From: Planctomycetota bacterium
GTDB taxonomy: Bacteria; Planctomycetota; B15-G4; JADJEK01
DNA: 64,000 nt
Assembly (NCBI GenBank): GCA_016709145.1
Contig: JADJEK010000007.1
Coordinates: 1 to 64,000, forward strand
Direction of reading: 5' to 3'
In this document: in pieces, positions 42,621 through 52,700 of the stretch
How the letters are laid out: each line of letters opens with the position of its first letter
Position numbering within the stretch: the first letter of the stretch is position 1
Notes under the pieces: generated by a model
What the model saw: only the letters and a program-made list of their open reading frames with translations
What the model was told of the DNA's origin: nothing
Database searches by the model: none
Position numbers and translations under genes: made by a program

Positions 42621-43688
42621 TCAGAGTTCCTCGCCCGTCTCGAGCACCTTCGAGTACAGCTCGAGTTCGTTCAGGAACGCACCGGTTCCACGCGCGACGC
42701 ACGTCAGCGGTTCGTCCGACACGCGGACCGGGAGCTGGATCTCTTCCTCGATCGCGCGCGCGAGTCCGCGCAAGAGCGCGCCGCCGCCGCACAGCGTGAT
42801 GCCGGTGTGAACGAGGTCGGCGGAGAGTTCGGGAGGCGTCTGCTCGAGGCAGTTGCGGATGGCTTCGATGATCTTGCGCACCGGCTCCGACAACGCTTCG
42901 CGCGCCTCTTCGGACCGCACCACGACCTTGCGCGGCAATCCGGCGGCCAGGTCGCGACCGGCGACCTCCATCTCCTTCTCCTCGCGCAGCGGATACGCCG
43001 AACCGATGCTCATCTTGACGTGCTCGGCCGTGAGCTCGCCGATGAGCAAGTTGTAGTTCTTGCGCATGTAGTTGATGATCGCCTCGTCCATCGCGTCGCC
43101 CGCGACGCGCAGCGACTCCGACGTCACGATGCCGAACAGCGAGATCACTGCGACCTCGGTCGTGCCGCCGCCGATGTCGACGACCATCGACGCCGTCGGC
43201 TCCGCGATCGGAAGGCCCGCACCGATGCCGGCCGCGATCGGCTCGAGCACGAGGTAGACCTGACGCGCACCCGCGCGCTCGGCCGAATTGATCACGGCGC
43301 GCTTCTCGACCGCGGTGATGCCGGACGGGATCGCGATGATCACGCGCGGCCGCACGAGATAGCTGCGGTTGTGGACCTTGCGGATGAAGTAGCGGAGCAT
43401 CTTCTCCGTCACTTCGAAGTCCGCGATGACGCCGTTCTTCAGCGGCCGGATCGCGACGATGTTGCCCGGCACGCGGCCGAGCATCTCCTTCGCTTGCAAG
43501 CCGACGGCGTTACCGTCGAGAAGAACCTCGTTGGTGCCCTTCTTGACCGCGACGACCGAGGGCTCCGAGAGGATGATCCCCTCGCCCTGCACGCACACGA
43601 GCGTGTTGGCGGTGCCGAGGTCGATACCCATGTCGGTCGAAAAACGACCGATCAACCACTCCAGCGGACGAAACATCCGACCGTTCAC
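42621..43688 (-). CDS. mreB: Cell shape-determining actin homologue MreB
   Basis: I choose the GTG at 43688 because GAGGAA (43700-43695) lies 6 bases upstream; an ATG four codons later (43676) is an alternative. The product has 355 residues. Actin-fold signatures: MGIDLGTANTLVCVQGEGI (phosphate 1), EPIAAGIGAGLPI with MVVDIGGGTTEVAVIS (phosphate 2), and LCGGGALLRGLARAIEEE for the adenosine site. AVKKGTNEVLLDGNAVGL and RVPGNIVAIRPLKNGVIAD are standard MreB. It forms curved filaments under the inner membrane that guide the elongasome encoded by the following genes. Cell-wall elongation by MreB is of interest if the host is planctomycete-like. Confidence 0.96.
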   Translation of the reverse strand: MNGRMFRPLEWLIGRFSTDMGIDLGTANTLVCVQGEGIILSEPSVVAVKKGTNEVLLDGNAVGLQAKEMLGRVPGNIVAIRPLKNGVIADFEVTEKMLRYFIRKVHNRSYLVRPRVIIAIPSGITAVEKRAVINSAERAGARQVYLVLEPIAAGIGAGLPIAEPTASMVVDIGGGTTEVAVISLFGIVTSESLRVAGDAMDEAIINYMRKNYNLLIGELTAEHVKMSIGSAYPLREEKEMEVAGRDLAAGLPRKVVVRSEEAREALSEPVRKIIEAIRNCLEQTPPELSADLVHTGITLCGGGALLRGLARAIEEEIQLPVRVSDEPLTCVARGTGAFLNELELYSKVLETGEEL

Positions 43689-43775
43689 GAACCATTCCTC
43701 GCGTCGATGCAGTTTCGCGTCCACGCCCCGCGACGCGTCGCGTCGCACGAGCCGGGTCCCGGGGCGACAACGGTA

Positions 43776-43819
43776 CAAAACAGCAACGCTCCCCGCACCT
43801 GTCGAGTGCAGAGGAGCGT
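43776..43819 (-). terminator. Putative terminator upstream of mreB
   Basis: On the minus strand a 7-bp stem (43819-43813 with 43792-43786, ACGCTCC with GGAGCGT) encloses an inner stem GCAC/GTGC and is followed by TGCTGTTTTG (43785-43776), a T-rich run. It would end transcription of the 62-residue protein gene, whose stop is at 43843, and would set mreB off as a separate unit. Confidence 0.6.
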
Positions 43820-43842
43820 CGCGGTGTCCGAGTCGATTGGAA

Positions 43843-44031
43843 TCAGCCCTTGAACGGGCCGACGCCGTAATGCTTGCCGAGCTCGAGCAGCCCGAGCACG
43901 ATTCCGAACACGAGCGCGATGGCGGTGACCAGGACGATCCCGGTCTCCAGCGAGCCCTTGTCGTTGCCGGTCTCTTCTTCGTCGATCTCTTCGATCGCTG
44001 CGGGAGCGGTCTTGCGCTTCGATGCGGCCAT
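43843..44031 (-). CDS. Small single-pass membrane protein (62 aa)
   Basis: The ATG at 44031 follows GGAGA by 7 bases. The protein has a charged N-terminal half (MAASKRKTAPAAIEEIDEEE) and one strong transmembrane helix (about residues 29-50, IVLVTAIALVFGIVLGLL), then a short basic end. No family is recognised. It starts 29 bases after the coiled-coil envelope protein gene and is followed by a terminator, so the two form a transcription unit. Similar small proteins are often subunits or stabilisers of larger membrane assemblies; a role near the elongasome is only suggested by position. Confidence 0.65.
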   Translation of the reverse strand: MAASKRKTAPAAIEEIDEEETGNDKGSLETGIVLVTAIALVFGIVLGLLELGKHYGVGPFKG

Positions 44032-44060
44032 GTCGTGGTCTCCGTTCAGCTACCGCGCGC

Positions 44061-44903
44061 TCACAGGCGCGTGGTGGCCTTGTCCATCACCGCGATCGCG
44101 TCCGCACCGCGCACGATGCGCGCCGCGCAATTGTCGGGGTAGACGTCGTCGACGACGACCTGACCCTTGTACGTGTTGTTCGCGTAGACCTCGAACTTCG
44201 TGCCGCGCTTGACACCGTCATCGGCGCCGACCGACAGCACGACGAGGTTCAGGTCGCGATTCACGCGCTTCACCACACCGTCGATTTGCGGTGCGGCGGC
44301 GACCTTGGCGACGTCGAAGCCCATCTGGACCGCGGCTTCGATCTGCGCCGAGAGGTCGTTCTTCACGCCCTCGAGGTCCGCGATCTGCGCCGCCATCTGC
44401 TCGATCTTGGCCGACATCGACTTCACCTGCGATTCCAGGCGGGTCTTGTCGTCCTCGGCGGCGCGACGCGCGTCCTCGGCCTCGACCTTGGCGGCCAACG
44501 CGTCGTCCTTCTGCTTCGACATCGAGCTGAGTTCCTTGCGGAGCTCGTCGAGCGTCGTGGTGAAACCGCCGTACGAACCCTCGAGCTTCGACACCGACGC
44601 ACGCAGGTCGTCGTTGTCCTTCTTGAGGTTCTGGCCTTCACGCTCGAGGCTGTCGTTGCGCGCCTTCAAGTCGGAGATGTCGTTCTCCTTCTTGGCGATC
44701 TCGGCCTTGTGGGCCTGGATCTCGGCGTCCTTGTCCGAACGCTCCTGGGCCCAGTCCGTCTTCGCCTTGGTGTGAGCGGTCTGCTCGGCGGTGAACTTGG
44801 CTTTGTACTCGTCGCTCTTTTGCAAGATGGCGCCGACGACGCCGAGCACGACGAGCGAGAAGACGAGATTGAGAACTGCGAACAGTTTGCCGATGCCGCT
44901 CAT
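44061..44903 (-). CDS. Membrane-anchored coiled-coil protein
   Basis: The ATG at 44903 (AGGAAC about 5 bases upstream) gives 280 residues. Residues about 6-27 form one membrane helix (LFAVLNLVFSLVVLGVVGAI). Residues about 30-200 are a long coiled coil rich in Lys, Asp, Glu and Ala (EIAKKENDISDLKARNDSLE), and the last 80 residues look like a small beta-barrel domain: VVKRVNRDLNLVVLSVGADD, then GTKFEVYANNTYKGQV. That end resembles barrel modules found in FlgT-like and MreC-like envelope proteins. The function is unknown, but a periplasmic coiled-coil spacer next to mreB and PBP2 genes is plausible. It heads a two-gene unit with the 62-residue protein and has its own promoter. Confidence 0.8.
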   Translation of the reverse strand: MSGIGKLFAVLNLVFSLVVLGVVGAILQKSDEYKAKFTAEQTAHTKAKTDWAQERSDKDAEIQAHKAEIAKKENDISDLKARNDSLEREGQNLKKDNDDLRASVSKLEGSYGGFTTTLDELRKELSSMSKQKDDALAAKVEAEDARRAAEDDKTRLESQVKSMSAKIEQMAAQIADLEGVKNDLSAQIEAAVQMGFDVAKVAAAPQIDGVVKRVNRDLNLVVLSVGADDGVKRGTKFEVYANNTYKGQVVVDDVYPDNCAARIVRGADAIAVMDKATTRL

Positions 44904-45036
44904 CAACAGTTCCTCGTGGGAAGGAGGTTAGTCCGCGGCGTGCTGCCACGGGAAAGAGACGTCGCGAACTGGGCGCCCCCGATGGAGCCGGACAGACGGA
45001 ACCAGTCAGCGCGGACGGGCTCTAATTGGGGGCGGG

Positions 45037-45064
45037 ATCTTAGGTTCGAAGTCGGGGTGGTCAA
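45037..45064 (-). promoter_or_regulatory. Putative sigma-70-type promoter for the coiled-coil protein gene
   Basis: On the minus strand TTGACC (45064-45059) is followed by a 16-base spacer and TAAGAT (45042-45037), one of the best promoter matches in the window. The predicted 5' leader to the ATG at 44903 would be about 125 bases. The -35 lies inside the hairpin described at 45055-45082. Confidence 0.55.
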
Positions 45065-45082
45065 ACCAAAAACAGACCACCC
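45055..45082 (-). terminator. Hairpin downstream of lnt
   Basis: An 8-bp inverted repeat GGGTGGTC/GACCACCC (45055-45062 with 45075-45082) has a 12-base loop. It lies 20 bases after the lnt stop in the transcript direction, so it could end the moeA-lnt transcript, although no T-run follows on that strand. It overlaps the -35 of the promoter above, so termination and initiation may be linked here. Confidence 0.45.
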
Positions 45083-45101
45083 GGCCTCGCATCCGCCGGC
45101 T

Positions 45102-46748
45102 TTACGTCCGCCGGCGCCGAAAGTAACCCGAGCGCAGGCAACCGCCGACGAATCCGACGAGTGCGACCAGCGCCGCCATCCAAGCGGGCAGCTCCCCCAT
45201 GCGGACGAACGGGCTCTTGCCAGCGGGCCGTGGGGGCACGTCCGCGATCAGGACCCCTTCGACACCGCGATCCCGCCCGCTCTCATCGGTCAGGACCGCC
45301 ACGCGCCTGCCGTAGGCATCGTAGATCGCCGAGATCCCGGTGTTCGTCGCCCGCACGACGGGGGTCCGCATCTCGATCGCGCGCAGGATCGACGCGGCCT
45401 CCATCTGATCGAACTCGGAACTGACGCCGAACCAGCCCTCGTTCGAGAGATTGACGACGAAGTCGACATCGAGCGCACCGACCGCAGCCGCGTAGCCGGG
45501 ATAGACGTTCTCGTAGCAGATGGTCGTCGCGAACGTCGCGGTCGTGCCGTCCCGCCTCGGGAGTTCGAACGCGCGCGGTCCGTCGCCCGGTACGAGCCGG
45601 GGCAGGAACCCGGCCGCTTCCTCGACCCATCGATCGACGGCGGCGGGCAGGATCGACCGCAACGGGATGAACTCACCGCCGGGCACGAGCAGGGTCTTCG
45701 AATAGCGGCCGCGACGAACTCCCTCGGAGTCGAACAGCAGCGCACTGTTGTGATCCGCGCGCTCCCGCGGCGCCGCTCCCGAGCACGTGATCGCGCCGAG
45801 CAGCAACGACGCGCGCGCGTCCTTCAAAGTGCCGCGCAGCAGATCGCCCGCGACGAACTCGCGCTCGATCGCTTGCGCGTCGTCCGCGCCGAAACCGCTC
45901 GTGAACCAGGTCCCGGGCGCATCGTCGTGCGCCATCGGGTACGGGAACATCGTCTCGGCCCAGCACATCAAGTCGAAACCGAACTCGCCGGCCTTCGCCA
46001 ACGCCGCGCGCGTGCCGCGCAATTGGATCGCCAAGATCTCGCGTTCGGTCTTCGGCGCGTGCTTCAACTGCTGCGAGATGTTGCCTTGGACCAGAGCAAC
46101 CCGTGTCCGCGCGCCGAAGTTCTGCGCCGCCTCGTCGACGTCGACGCAGAACGTCGCGAAAGAGAACAGCCCGCCGATGCAAGCGAGGAACGCCGCCGCG
46201 TGCAGCGCCAACGCGGCCGGTTCTCGGCGGCGAGCGACGAACTCCCGCAAGCTCGCGCCGGCGAACGCGAGCACCAAGCCGAGCCCCGACGTCCCGATCC
46301 ACGCCACGATCTGCGCCAGGCTGGCCGGCTGCGTCGCTCCGACCAACAGCCACGGATACCCGTTGAACGGGAAGCGCGCGCGCACGTACTCGACCGCGCC
46401 GAACGCGATCGGGAAGACGAGAGCGCGCGGCCAGCGCGGCACGAACACGTGCATGCGCCGCGCGATCAGCGCGGACGCGGGGAACGTCAACGCTTCGGGG
46501 ATCGTCATGCCGATCCAGTTGAACCACGCGGTCTCGAGCAACCAGTGGCAACCGACGCCGAAGTAGACCGCTCCCGCGAGCGCCAACGCGAGTCCGCGGC
46601 GCCGCGACGTCAGCGCGTCGTCCCACGTCAGTTGCGCGATCAGCGCGAGGCCGACGTAGGCCAGCGGCCACACCGTGAACGGCTCGTGCGCGAGCACGAG
46701 GGCGAGCGCGCCGACGACAGCGAGGATGAACGGCTGCAATCGGTTCAT
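45102..46748 (-). CDS. lnt: Apolipoprotein N-acyltransferase
   Basis: The 548-residue protein has about seven N-terminal transmembrane helices and a periplasmic nitrilase-like domain (from about residue 220), with one more helix at the C-terminus. The catalytic triad is Glu265 in CWAETMFP, Lys351 in YSKTLLVPGGEF and Cys411 in TICYENVYPGY. FGAVEYVRARFPFNGYPWL and VNLSNEGWFG are Lnt signatures. It adds a third acyl chain to lipoproteins, which agrees with the lipoprotein genes in this window. Its ATG overlaps the moeA stop by 4 bases (ATGA), an unexpected partner for an envelope gene. Confidence 0.93.
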   Translation of the reverse strand: MNRLQPFILAVVGALALVLAHEPFTVWPLAYVGLALIAQLTWDDALTSRRRGLALALAGAVYFGVGCHWLLETAWFNWIGMTIPEALTFPASALIARRMHVFVPRWPRALVFPIAFGAVEYVRARFPFNGYPWLLVGATQPASLAQIVAWIGTSGLGLVLAFAGASLREFVARRREPAALALHAAAFLACIGGLFSFATFCVDVDEAAQNFGARTRVALVQGNISQQLKHAPKTEREILAIQLRGTRAALAKAGEFGFDLMCWAETMFPYPMAHDDAPGTWFTSGFGADDAQAIEREFVAGDLLRGTLKDARASLLLGAITCSGAAPRERADHNSALLFDSEGVRRGRYSKTLLVPGGEFIPLRSILPAAVDRWVEEAAGFLPRLVPGDGPRAFELPRRDGTTATFATTICYENVYPGYAAAVGALDVDFVVNLSNEGWFGVSSEFDQMEAASILRAIEMRTPVVRATNTGISAIYDAYGRRVAVLTDESGRDRGVEGVLIADVPPRPAGKSPFVRMGELPAWMAALVALVGFVGGCLRSGYFRRRRT

Positions 46749-48007
46749 GCGTCGCGGAACAGGAAGTCGAACACGTCCGGTCCGCCGGCATCGAGCGGCA
46801 GCGCGAACACGCGCTCACCGGCCGCCGCGGCGCCGGTGCCGGCGGGGACGAAGACGAAGCCGTTCGCGCGCGCGACGCACGTCACGTCGCCCGAACCGTG
46901 CCAGCCCGAGAATCGCGCGTGCAAGCCGTCCTCACGCAGCGTCAACACGGCCGGCAGCGCTTGCTCGCGCTCCTCGACGCGCTTCACGGGTGCATCGAGC
47001 ACGGCCGGCAAGCGCGCGCGCCCCGGAATCACGACACCGAAGCGGCGCACCAACGCGGGCTTCACGAACAGATGGAACACCGTGAACGCCGAGATCGGAT
47101 TGCCCGGCACACCGAACACGATGCGCTGATCGCCGTCGTCGCGCTCGCGTGTCCCGAAGATCGTGGGCTTGCCGGGCTTCAGCGCGATGCGATCGAAGTG
47201 CGTCACCACGCCGAGATCCGCGAGGACCTCGGGCGTGAAGTCGTAATCCCCCACCGACGAGCCCCCGGACAACAGCACGACGTCCGCGGTCGCGAGCGCT
47301 TCCGCGGTTCCCGCGCGGATCACGTCCCGATCGTCCGGCAGTCGGCGTCGGCAGACCACGCGTGCTCCGGTGCGCTCGACGAGAGCCGCGAGAGCCGCGC
47401 CGTTCGACTCGCGGATCTGCCCGAGTGCCGGCGTCGCCGCGACGTCGACGAGTTCGGTTCCGGTCGCGAGGATCGCGACGCGCGGAGCCGGCAAGCACCG
47501 CGGCGCGATCGCACCGACGCTCGCGAGCAAGCCGACGTGCCCGGTCGTGAGCAGAGCGCCACGCGGGACGAGGACGGCACCGGCCGTCGCGTCCTCTCCG
47601 CGCTTCGAGACGTTCTGACCCACGCGCAGCGGGACGCCACAAACGACGTACTCGCCCTCGCGGGACGTTCGCTCGACTTGGATGACGGCGTCGGTGTCCG
47701 CGGGCAGCACGGCGCCGGTGAAGATGGACACCGCGCAACCGGCATCGATGGATCCCGCGAAGGGTCGCCCGGCCGCGGATTCACCGACCACGCGCAAACG
47801 CGCGCCGACGGTCTGCGTATCGCTCGCGCGGACGGCGAAGCCATCCATCGTCGAGCGCGAGAACGGCGGAAGATCGACGTCCGCATGCACGTCCTCGGCG
47901 AGCACACGACCGACGACCTCCTGCAACGGCGTCGCGACCGCGGCCGACCAGGGCGGCGGACGGACGGTGCTCGTGACGAGGGTGAGGGCTTGGTCGACGA
48001 GGATCAT
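46745..48007 (-). CDS. moeA: Molybdopterin molybdenumtransferase
   Basis: The ATG at 48007 gives 420 residues. The MoeA signature is clear: VGRVLAEDVHADVDLPPFSR then STMDGFAVRA, IFTGAVLPADTDAVIQVE, VRLATGTEL-like VAILATGTELVDV, and the MPT-binding VLLSGGSSVGDYDFT followed by LKPGKPTIFG and VFGVPGNPISAFTVF. MoeA inserts molybdate into molybdopterin to complete the cofactor of molybdoenzymes. It forms a coupled pair with lnt. Longer in-frame starts run into the intergenic repeat region and are rejected. No other molybdenum cofactor gene is in the window. Confidence 0.93.
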   Translation of the reverse strand: MILVDQALTLVTSTVRPPPWSAAVATPLQEVVGRVLAEDVHADVDLPPFSRSTMDGFAVRASDTQTVGARLRVVGESAAGRPFAGSIDAGCAVSIFTGAVLPADTDAVIQVERTSREGEYVVCGVPLRVGQNVSKRGEDATAGAVLVPRGALLTTGHVGLLASVGAIAPRCLPAPRVAILATGTELVDVAATPALGQIRESNGAALAALVERTGARVVCRRRLPDDRDVIRAGTAEALATADVVLLSGGSSVGDYDFTPEVLADLGVVTHFDRIALKPGKPTIFGTRERDDGDQRIVFGVPGNPISAFTVFHLFVKPALVRRFGVVIPGRARLPAVLDAPVKRVEEREQALPAVLTLREDGLHARFSGWHGSGDVTCVARANGFVFVPAGTGAAAAGERVFALPLDAGGPDVFDFLFRDA

Positions 48008-48378
48008 GGCTACGGTGATCGCGTGGGAACTTGAGTTCTTGGATGCACCGCGCGCAAGTCGAAAAAGCCCGGCCCGCACGTTCGCAGCCGCCCGAATGCC
48101 GTCGGACTTCGGCAGTTGGCTGCACGCAGCCCGCTGCCGAAGTCCGGCGAGCAGTCGGGCGAGCGAGAACTTGCGGGACGAGGAGTGCCGACGAGGCGTA
48201 TCGACGGAGAGATACGGTGAGGAGGCGCGACGAAGGCCCGCACGTTCGCAGCCGCCCGAATGCCGTCGGACTTCGGCAGCGGGCTGCTAGCATCCGGCCG
48301 GGTCTTTCTCGCGATCCGGGGCTCAGCTCCGCGTCGAAGACCGTGCTCGCACCCTCGAGGTGTGGTTGGAGAGCCTGG
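48008..48378. repeat. Intergenic 45-bp direct repeat with palindrome
   Basis: This 371-base spacer between the divergent moeA and RND adaptor genes holds two identical 45-base copies (48071-48115 and 48235-48279), 164 bases apart. In copy 1 the last 13 bases (CGGACTTCGGCAG, 48103-48115) are followed after 18 bases by their reverse complement (48134-48146), with a further inner stem GGCTGC/GCAGCC, making a long hairpin. Copy 2 is not followed by the second arm. The TAGCAT at 48288-48293 beside copy 2 could be a -10. It looks like an interspersed repetitive element rather than coding DNA. Confidence 0.85.
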
Positions 48379-49701
48379 ATGCTCGTTTCGTTCCCGTCGC
48401 CGCGTCCGTTCGCGCTCGTTTGCGCACTCGCGGCGCTCCCGAGTTGCAGTCCCGCCGACGGCGACGCCGGGGCCACCGGTGGCATGCCGTACACCGCGAC
48501 GACCCCGGGCGCGCCGAGCTCTCCGCAGGGCACGCTGGTCCGAGCACAGAAACTGCGCACCGGGGAGATCCGCAGCACGATCGAAGTGCCGACCGACATC
48601 GAGGCCGAGATCGTCGTCGACGTGTTCCCGAAAGTCGGCCCGGCCTACATCAAGGACGTCTTGGTCAAGGAAGGCGATCACGTCGAAGCCGGCGCGCCCT
48701 TGCTGCTGCTCGACGAAGTCGACTTCCAATTGGCGAAGAAGCGCGCCGCGAGCGACCTGCTGCAAGCCCAGCAGAAGATCAACGTGCAGACCACGGCCCT
48801 GTCCGAAGCGCAAGCGCGCCAGGCCGCGCAAAAGGCCGTGTTCGAGAAAGCCGAACTCGACTACCAACGCGCCAAGGACTCGATGGCCGGTGGCATCGAC
48901 GTGTTGTCGCAGAAGGAATTCGCGGACATCGAGTCGGCGTACTTCCAACAGCAAGCGCAGTACGACGGCGTGAAGTTCGCGGTCGACCGCGCCAAGGACG
49001 ACCTCGAGAGCGCACGACTCGCCGTGAAGGCCGCGGAGATCGATCTCGAAGAAGCGCAGACCGAACTCGAGTACACGACCGTTCGCGCGCCGACGACGGG
49101 CATCATCCAGCGCCGCGACGTCAACGCCGGACTGCTCGTCAACTCGAGCACGCACTTGTTCACGTTGGTCGATCCGACCTTGCTGATCGCGAATCTGTCG
49201 ATCGATCAGGGCAAGCTCGCGCTGTTGCGCCAACCCGGGCTCCTCGTCGAGTTCGTGATCGACGCACTTCCCGGCCGCGTGGTCGGCGGGACGATCGAAG
49301 CGATCAATCCCACGGTCGATCCGAACTCCGGCCAAGCGCGCGTGCGCGCGCGTCTCGAGCCGGGCGCGGAGACCTTCGTGTTGCCGGGCATGTACGCGAA
49401 CGCGCGCATCGTGATCGGAAGTCGCGCGGACGCCGTCCTGCTGCCGAAGCGCGCGGTCGTGAACGACGAAGGGCGTCAGTACTTCTTCGCCGTGGAGCGC
49501 AAGCCGGCTGATTCGGGCGCGAGCACGGGCAGCGTCATCGCGAAGCGCCACGAGTTCTCGAGCGGCGCGAGCACGCCCACCGAGTACGAGGTCGTGACCA
49601 TCGACGGCGCGACTCCGACGGCGGACCACGACGTCATCGTCGTCGGCCAGGACAAGTTGCAAGACGGCGACGATGTCATCGTCGTGGGCGAAGGATCGTG
49701 A
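48379..49701 (+). CDS. RND efflux periplasmic adaptor (membrane fusion protein)
   Basis: The ATG at 48379 gives 440 residues with a lipoprotein-type signal (lipobox LPSC near residue 23). The adaptor plan is complete: a barrel-sandwich first half (IKDVLVKEGDHVEAGAPLLL), a long helical hairpin (about residues 115-205, KKRAASDLLQAQQKINVQTT), the second lipoyl half (TTVRAPTTGIIQRRDVNAG) and a beta-barrel (VVGGTIEAINPTVDPNSGQA). It would connect the inner-membrane RND pump encoded next to an outer-membrane channel. No TolC-like gene is adjacent. Its TGA overlaps the GTG of the pump gene. Confidence 0.92.
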   Translation: MLVSFPSPRPFALVCALAALPSCSPADGDAGATGGMPYTATTPGAPSSPQGTLVRAQKLRTGEIRSTIEVPTDIEAEIVVDVFPKVGPAYIKDVLVKEGDHVEAGAPLLLLDEVDFQLAKKRAASDLLQAQQKINVQTTALSEAQARQAAQKAVFEKAELDYQRAKDSMAGGIDVLSQKEFADIESAYFQQQAQYDGVKFAVDRAKDDLESARLAVKAAEIDLEEAQTELEYTTVRAPTTGIIQRRDVNAGLLVNSSTHLFTLVDPTLLIANLSIDQGKLALLRQPGLLVEFVIDALPGRVVGGTIEAINPTVDPNSGQARVRARLEPGAETFVLPGMYANARIVIGSRADAVLLPKRAVVNDEGRQYFFAVERKPADSGASTGSVIAKRHEFSSGASTPTEYEVVTIDGATPTADHDVIVVGQDKLQDGDDVIVVGEGS

Positions 49702-52700
49702 CGTCCCCCATCGCGCCGGTCGCGAGCGGATTCGCGGTCACCGTCCGGCGTCCGGTCGCGACCACGATGGCGGTGATCGCCATCGCGACGTTCGGCTGGA
49801 TCTCGTTCGGCAAGATCCCGCTCGCTCTGCTGCCCGAGATCTCGTACCCGACCATTACGGTGCGCACCGAGTACGAGGGTGCCGGGCCCGAGGACATCGA
49901 GGAACGCATCTCGCGCCGCGTCGAAGAAGCGCTCGCCGTCCTGCCCGGACTCGAGAACTACTCGTCGGTCTCGCGCGCCGGCGTGTCCGACGTCGTGCTC
50001 GAGTTCCGCTGGGGAACGAATCTGTCGTTCGCGACGCAGGAAGTCCGCGAGCGCCTCGATCGCGTCAGCTTGCCGGACGACACCGAGCAGCCTCTGATCC
50101 TGCGCTACGACCCGTCGCTCGATCCCATCTTGCGCGTCGCCGTCTCCGGCGACGCCGATCTGCGCGAGATCCGCCTGGCGGCCGACGAGCTCGTCGCGCG
50201 CAAGATCGCGACCGTGCCGGGCGTCGCCGCAGTCAAGGTTCGTGGTGGCCTCGAAGAGGAGATCCGCGTTCGGCTCGACGCGGAACGACTCACGCACCTC
50301 GGCCTCGACATCTCCGAGGTCGATCGCCGGCTGAAGATCGAGAACGTGAACCTGGCCAGCGGCACGCTCGTCGAGGGCGACACCGAATACGTCGTCCGCA
50401 CGCTGAATCAGTTCCGGACGCTCGACGAGTTGCTCGACCTCGCGATCGTGGATCGCGAAGGATCGCCGATTCGCTTGCGCGACATCGGAACCGTCGACCG
50501 CTCCCACCGCGATCGCGACGTCATCACGCGCGTCGACGGCAACGAATCGGTCGAGCTGCTGATCTACCGCGAAGCCGACTTCAACATCGTCGCGCTGGCC
50601 GACGCGGTGCAAGACAAGCTGTTCGGCACCGACGAGCAGCGCGCGTATCTGGCCGCGCTCGCGTCCGGCGCGATCGTCGATCCCGAAGTGCGCTTGAAGG
50701 AAGCGCTGCTGCGCGAAGAAGCCACGCAGAAGGATGCCGCGAAACCCGACGCCGGCCGCGGTCGCGACAGGACGAGTGGGGGCATGGGCGGCGGCATGGG
50801 CGGCTTCTCGATGGAGAGCGCCGAGATCACCGCATTGCGCACCGAAGTGCAGAAGAAGAAGGAAGCGCAGGACGCACTGGTCCTCACGCTACCTCGGGGC
50901 TTGTCGACTCGTGTTCTGTCCGACCAATCGGTCTTCATCGAGAGCGCGATCGCCGACGTCAAAGGCGCCGCGGTGTCGGGCGGCGTGCTGTCGATCCTCG
51001 TGCTGCTGCTGTTCCTGCGCAACCTCGCGGCCACCACGATCATCGCGATCTCGATCCCGTTGTCCGTGATCACGACGTTCGCGCCGATGTTCCTGCTCGA
51101 CACGACGCTGAACATCATGTCGCTCGGCGGACTCGCACTCGGCATCGGCATGTTGGTCGACAACTCGATCGTCGTGCTCGAGTCGATCTACCGTTGTCGC
51201 GAAGAAGGCGACGAACCGGCGGCGGCCGCGATCCGCGGCACCACCGAAGTCGGTCTCGCCGTGTTGGCCTCGACGCTGACGACCGTGGCCGTGTTCTTCC
51301 CGATCGTGTTCGTCTCGGGCGTCGCCGGACAGATCTTCGGCGATCAAGCCCTGACGGTGGTCTGCTCGCTGCTGTCCTCGCTGGCGGTCGCGGTCTACTT
51401 CATTCCGATGCTGGCCGCGCGCGGCTTGAAGTCGATGGACGCGCCCAAACTCGAGCTGCAGGACGCGCTGCGACGACCGCTGGCCGCGATCGGATCGCTC
51501 GCGAGTCCGCTCGTGCTCTGGAACCGCACCATCGCGTTCCGCGGGATCGCGAGCGCACTCGACCGAGGCTCCGGTCTGCGACTCGCGCTGTCGAGTTTGA
51601 TCCTCGTGCCGCTGTTCCTGGTCCAATTCGGCCTGGAGTGGATCAGCCGACTGCTGCTCGTGATCGTGTTCTTCGCGCTGTTCGTGGTCCGCGTCGTCGC
51701 CGGCGGGCTGCTGTGGGTCGCGCGCATCCTGACTTGGCCGTTCCAGCGCGCGTTCGAGTTCGGCTTCGACGGACTGACCAAGCTCTATCCACGGTCGCTT
51801 CGCATGGTCCTGAAGAACGGCGCGTGGACGCTGCTGGTGATGTTGCTGACCGGCGCGGCCGCCTACGCCGGCTGGCGCGGCTTCGGCGCACTCGGCCGCG
51901 AGATGCTGCCGACCGTGCATCAGGGCGAACTCGTCGTGCATGCGTTCCTGCCGGTGGGAACGCCGCTGAACACGACGGCCGACGTGCTGCTGCCGTTCGA
52001 GCGCGAGTTCCGCACGATCGAAGGCGTCGAGACGGTGGCCGCCGCGATCGGCGTGCCGCGCGACGAAGTCGCGGAACCCGACGAAGGTCCGCATTCCGGT
52101 CGCCTGTTCGTGAAGTTGCGCCCGTCCGACGACGTCGCGGCCGCGGAGCAACGCGTGCAAGACGCGATGCGTGCGCGACTCGCGACCAGCGCCGACCTCG
52201 ACAGCTTCCGCTTCAGCCGCCCGACCCTGTTCTCGGTGAAGGCGCCGATCGTGATCGAGGCGCGGACCAACGAACTGCCCGTCCTCCGCGCCGTGGCGGA
52301 GCGCATCGGCGATCAACTGAAGTCGATGCCGGGTCTGTCCGACGTTCGCAGCACGGTGCAGTCGGGAAGTCCCGAGATCCGTCTGTCGTTCGATCGCGAG
52401 AAGCTGCGCCGCTACGGACTCGATCTCGAGGCCATCTCGAACCGCATCCGCGCGCAGGTCCAAGGCGTGGTGTCGACGCGCTTCGCCGAAGGCGAACGCC
52501 GCATCGACGTGCGCGTGAAATCCGACGTCGAGTCGCTGGCGGCGCTCGAGAAGATGATCGTGAACCGCGGCCGCGCGATGAACTTGTCCGACACGCTCGA
52601 TCGCGGACAGGAAGGCGGCGGCGCATCGACCGGTTCGGGATCGGCCTCGATCCGCGACCGCACGTTGATCCCCTCGCTCTCGCTCGATCTCGGCGGCGGT

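Noticed and set aside
48008..48378. Reading frames through the 45-bp repeat that extend moeA or the RND adaptor upstream
   Set aside because: The extensions lack family similarity and run through repeated DNA; the chosen starts give standard N-termini (MoeA start, lipoprotein signal).
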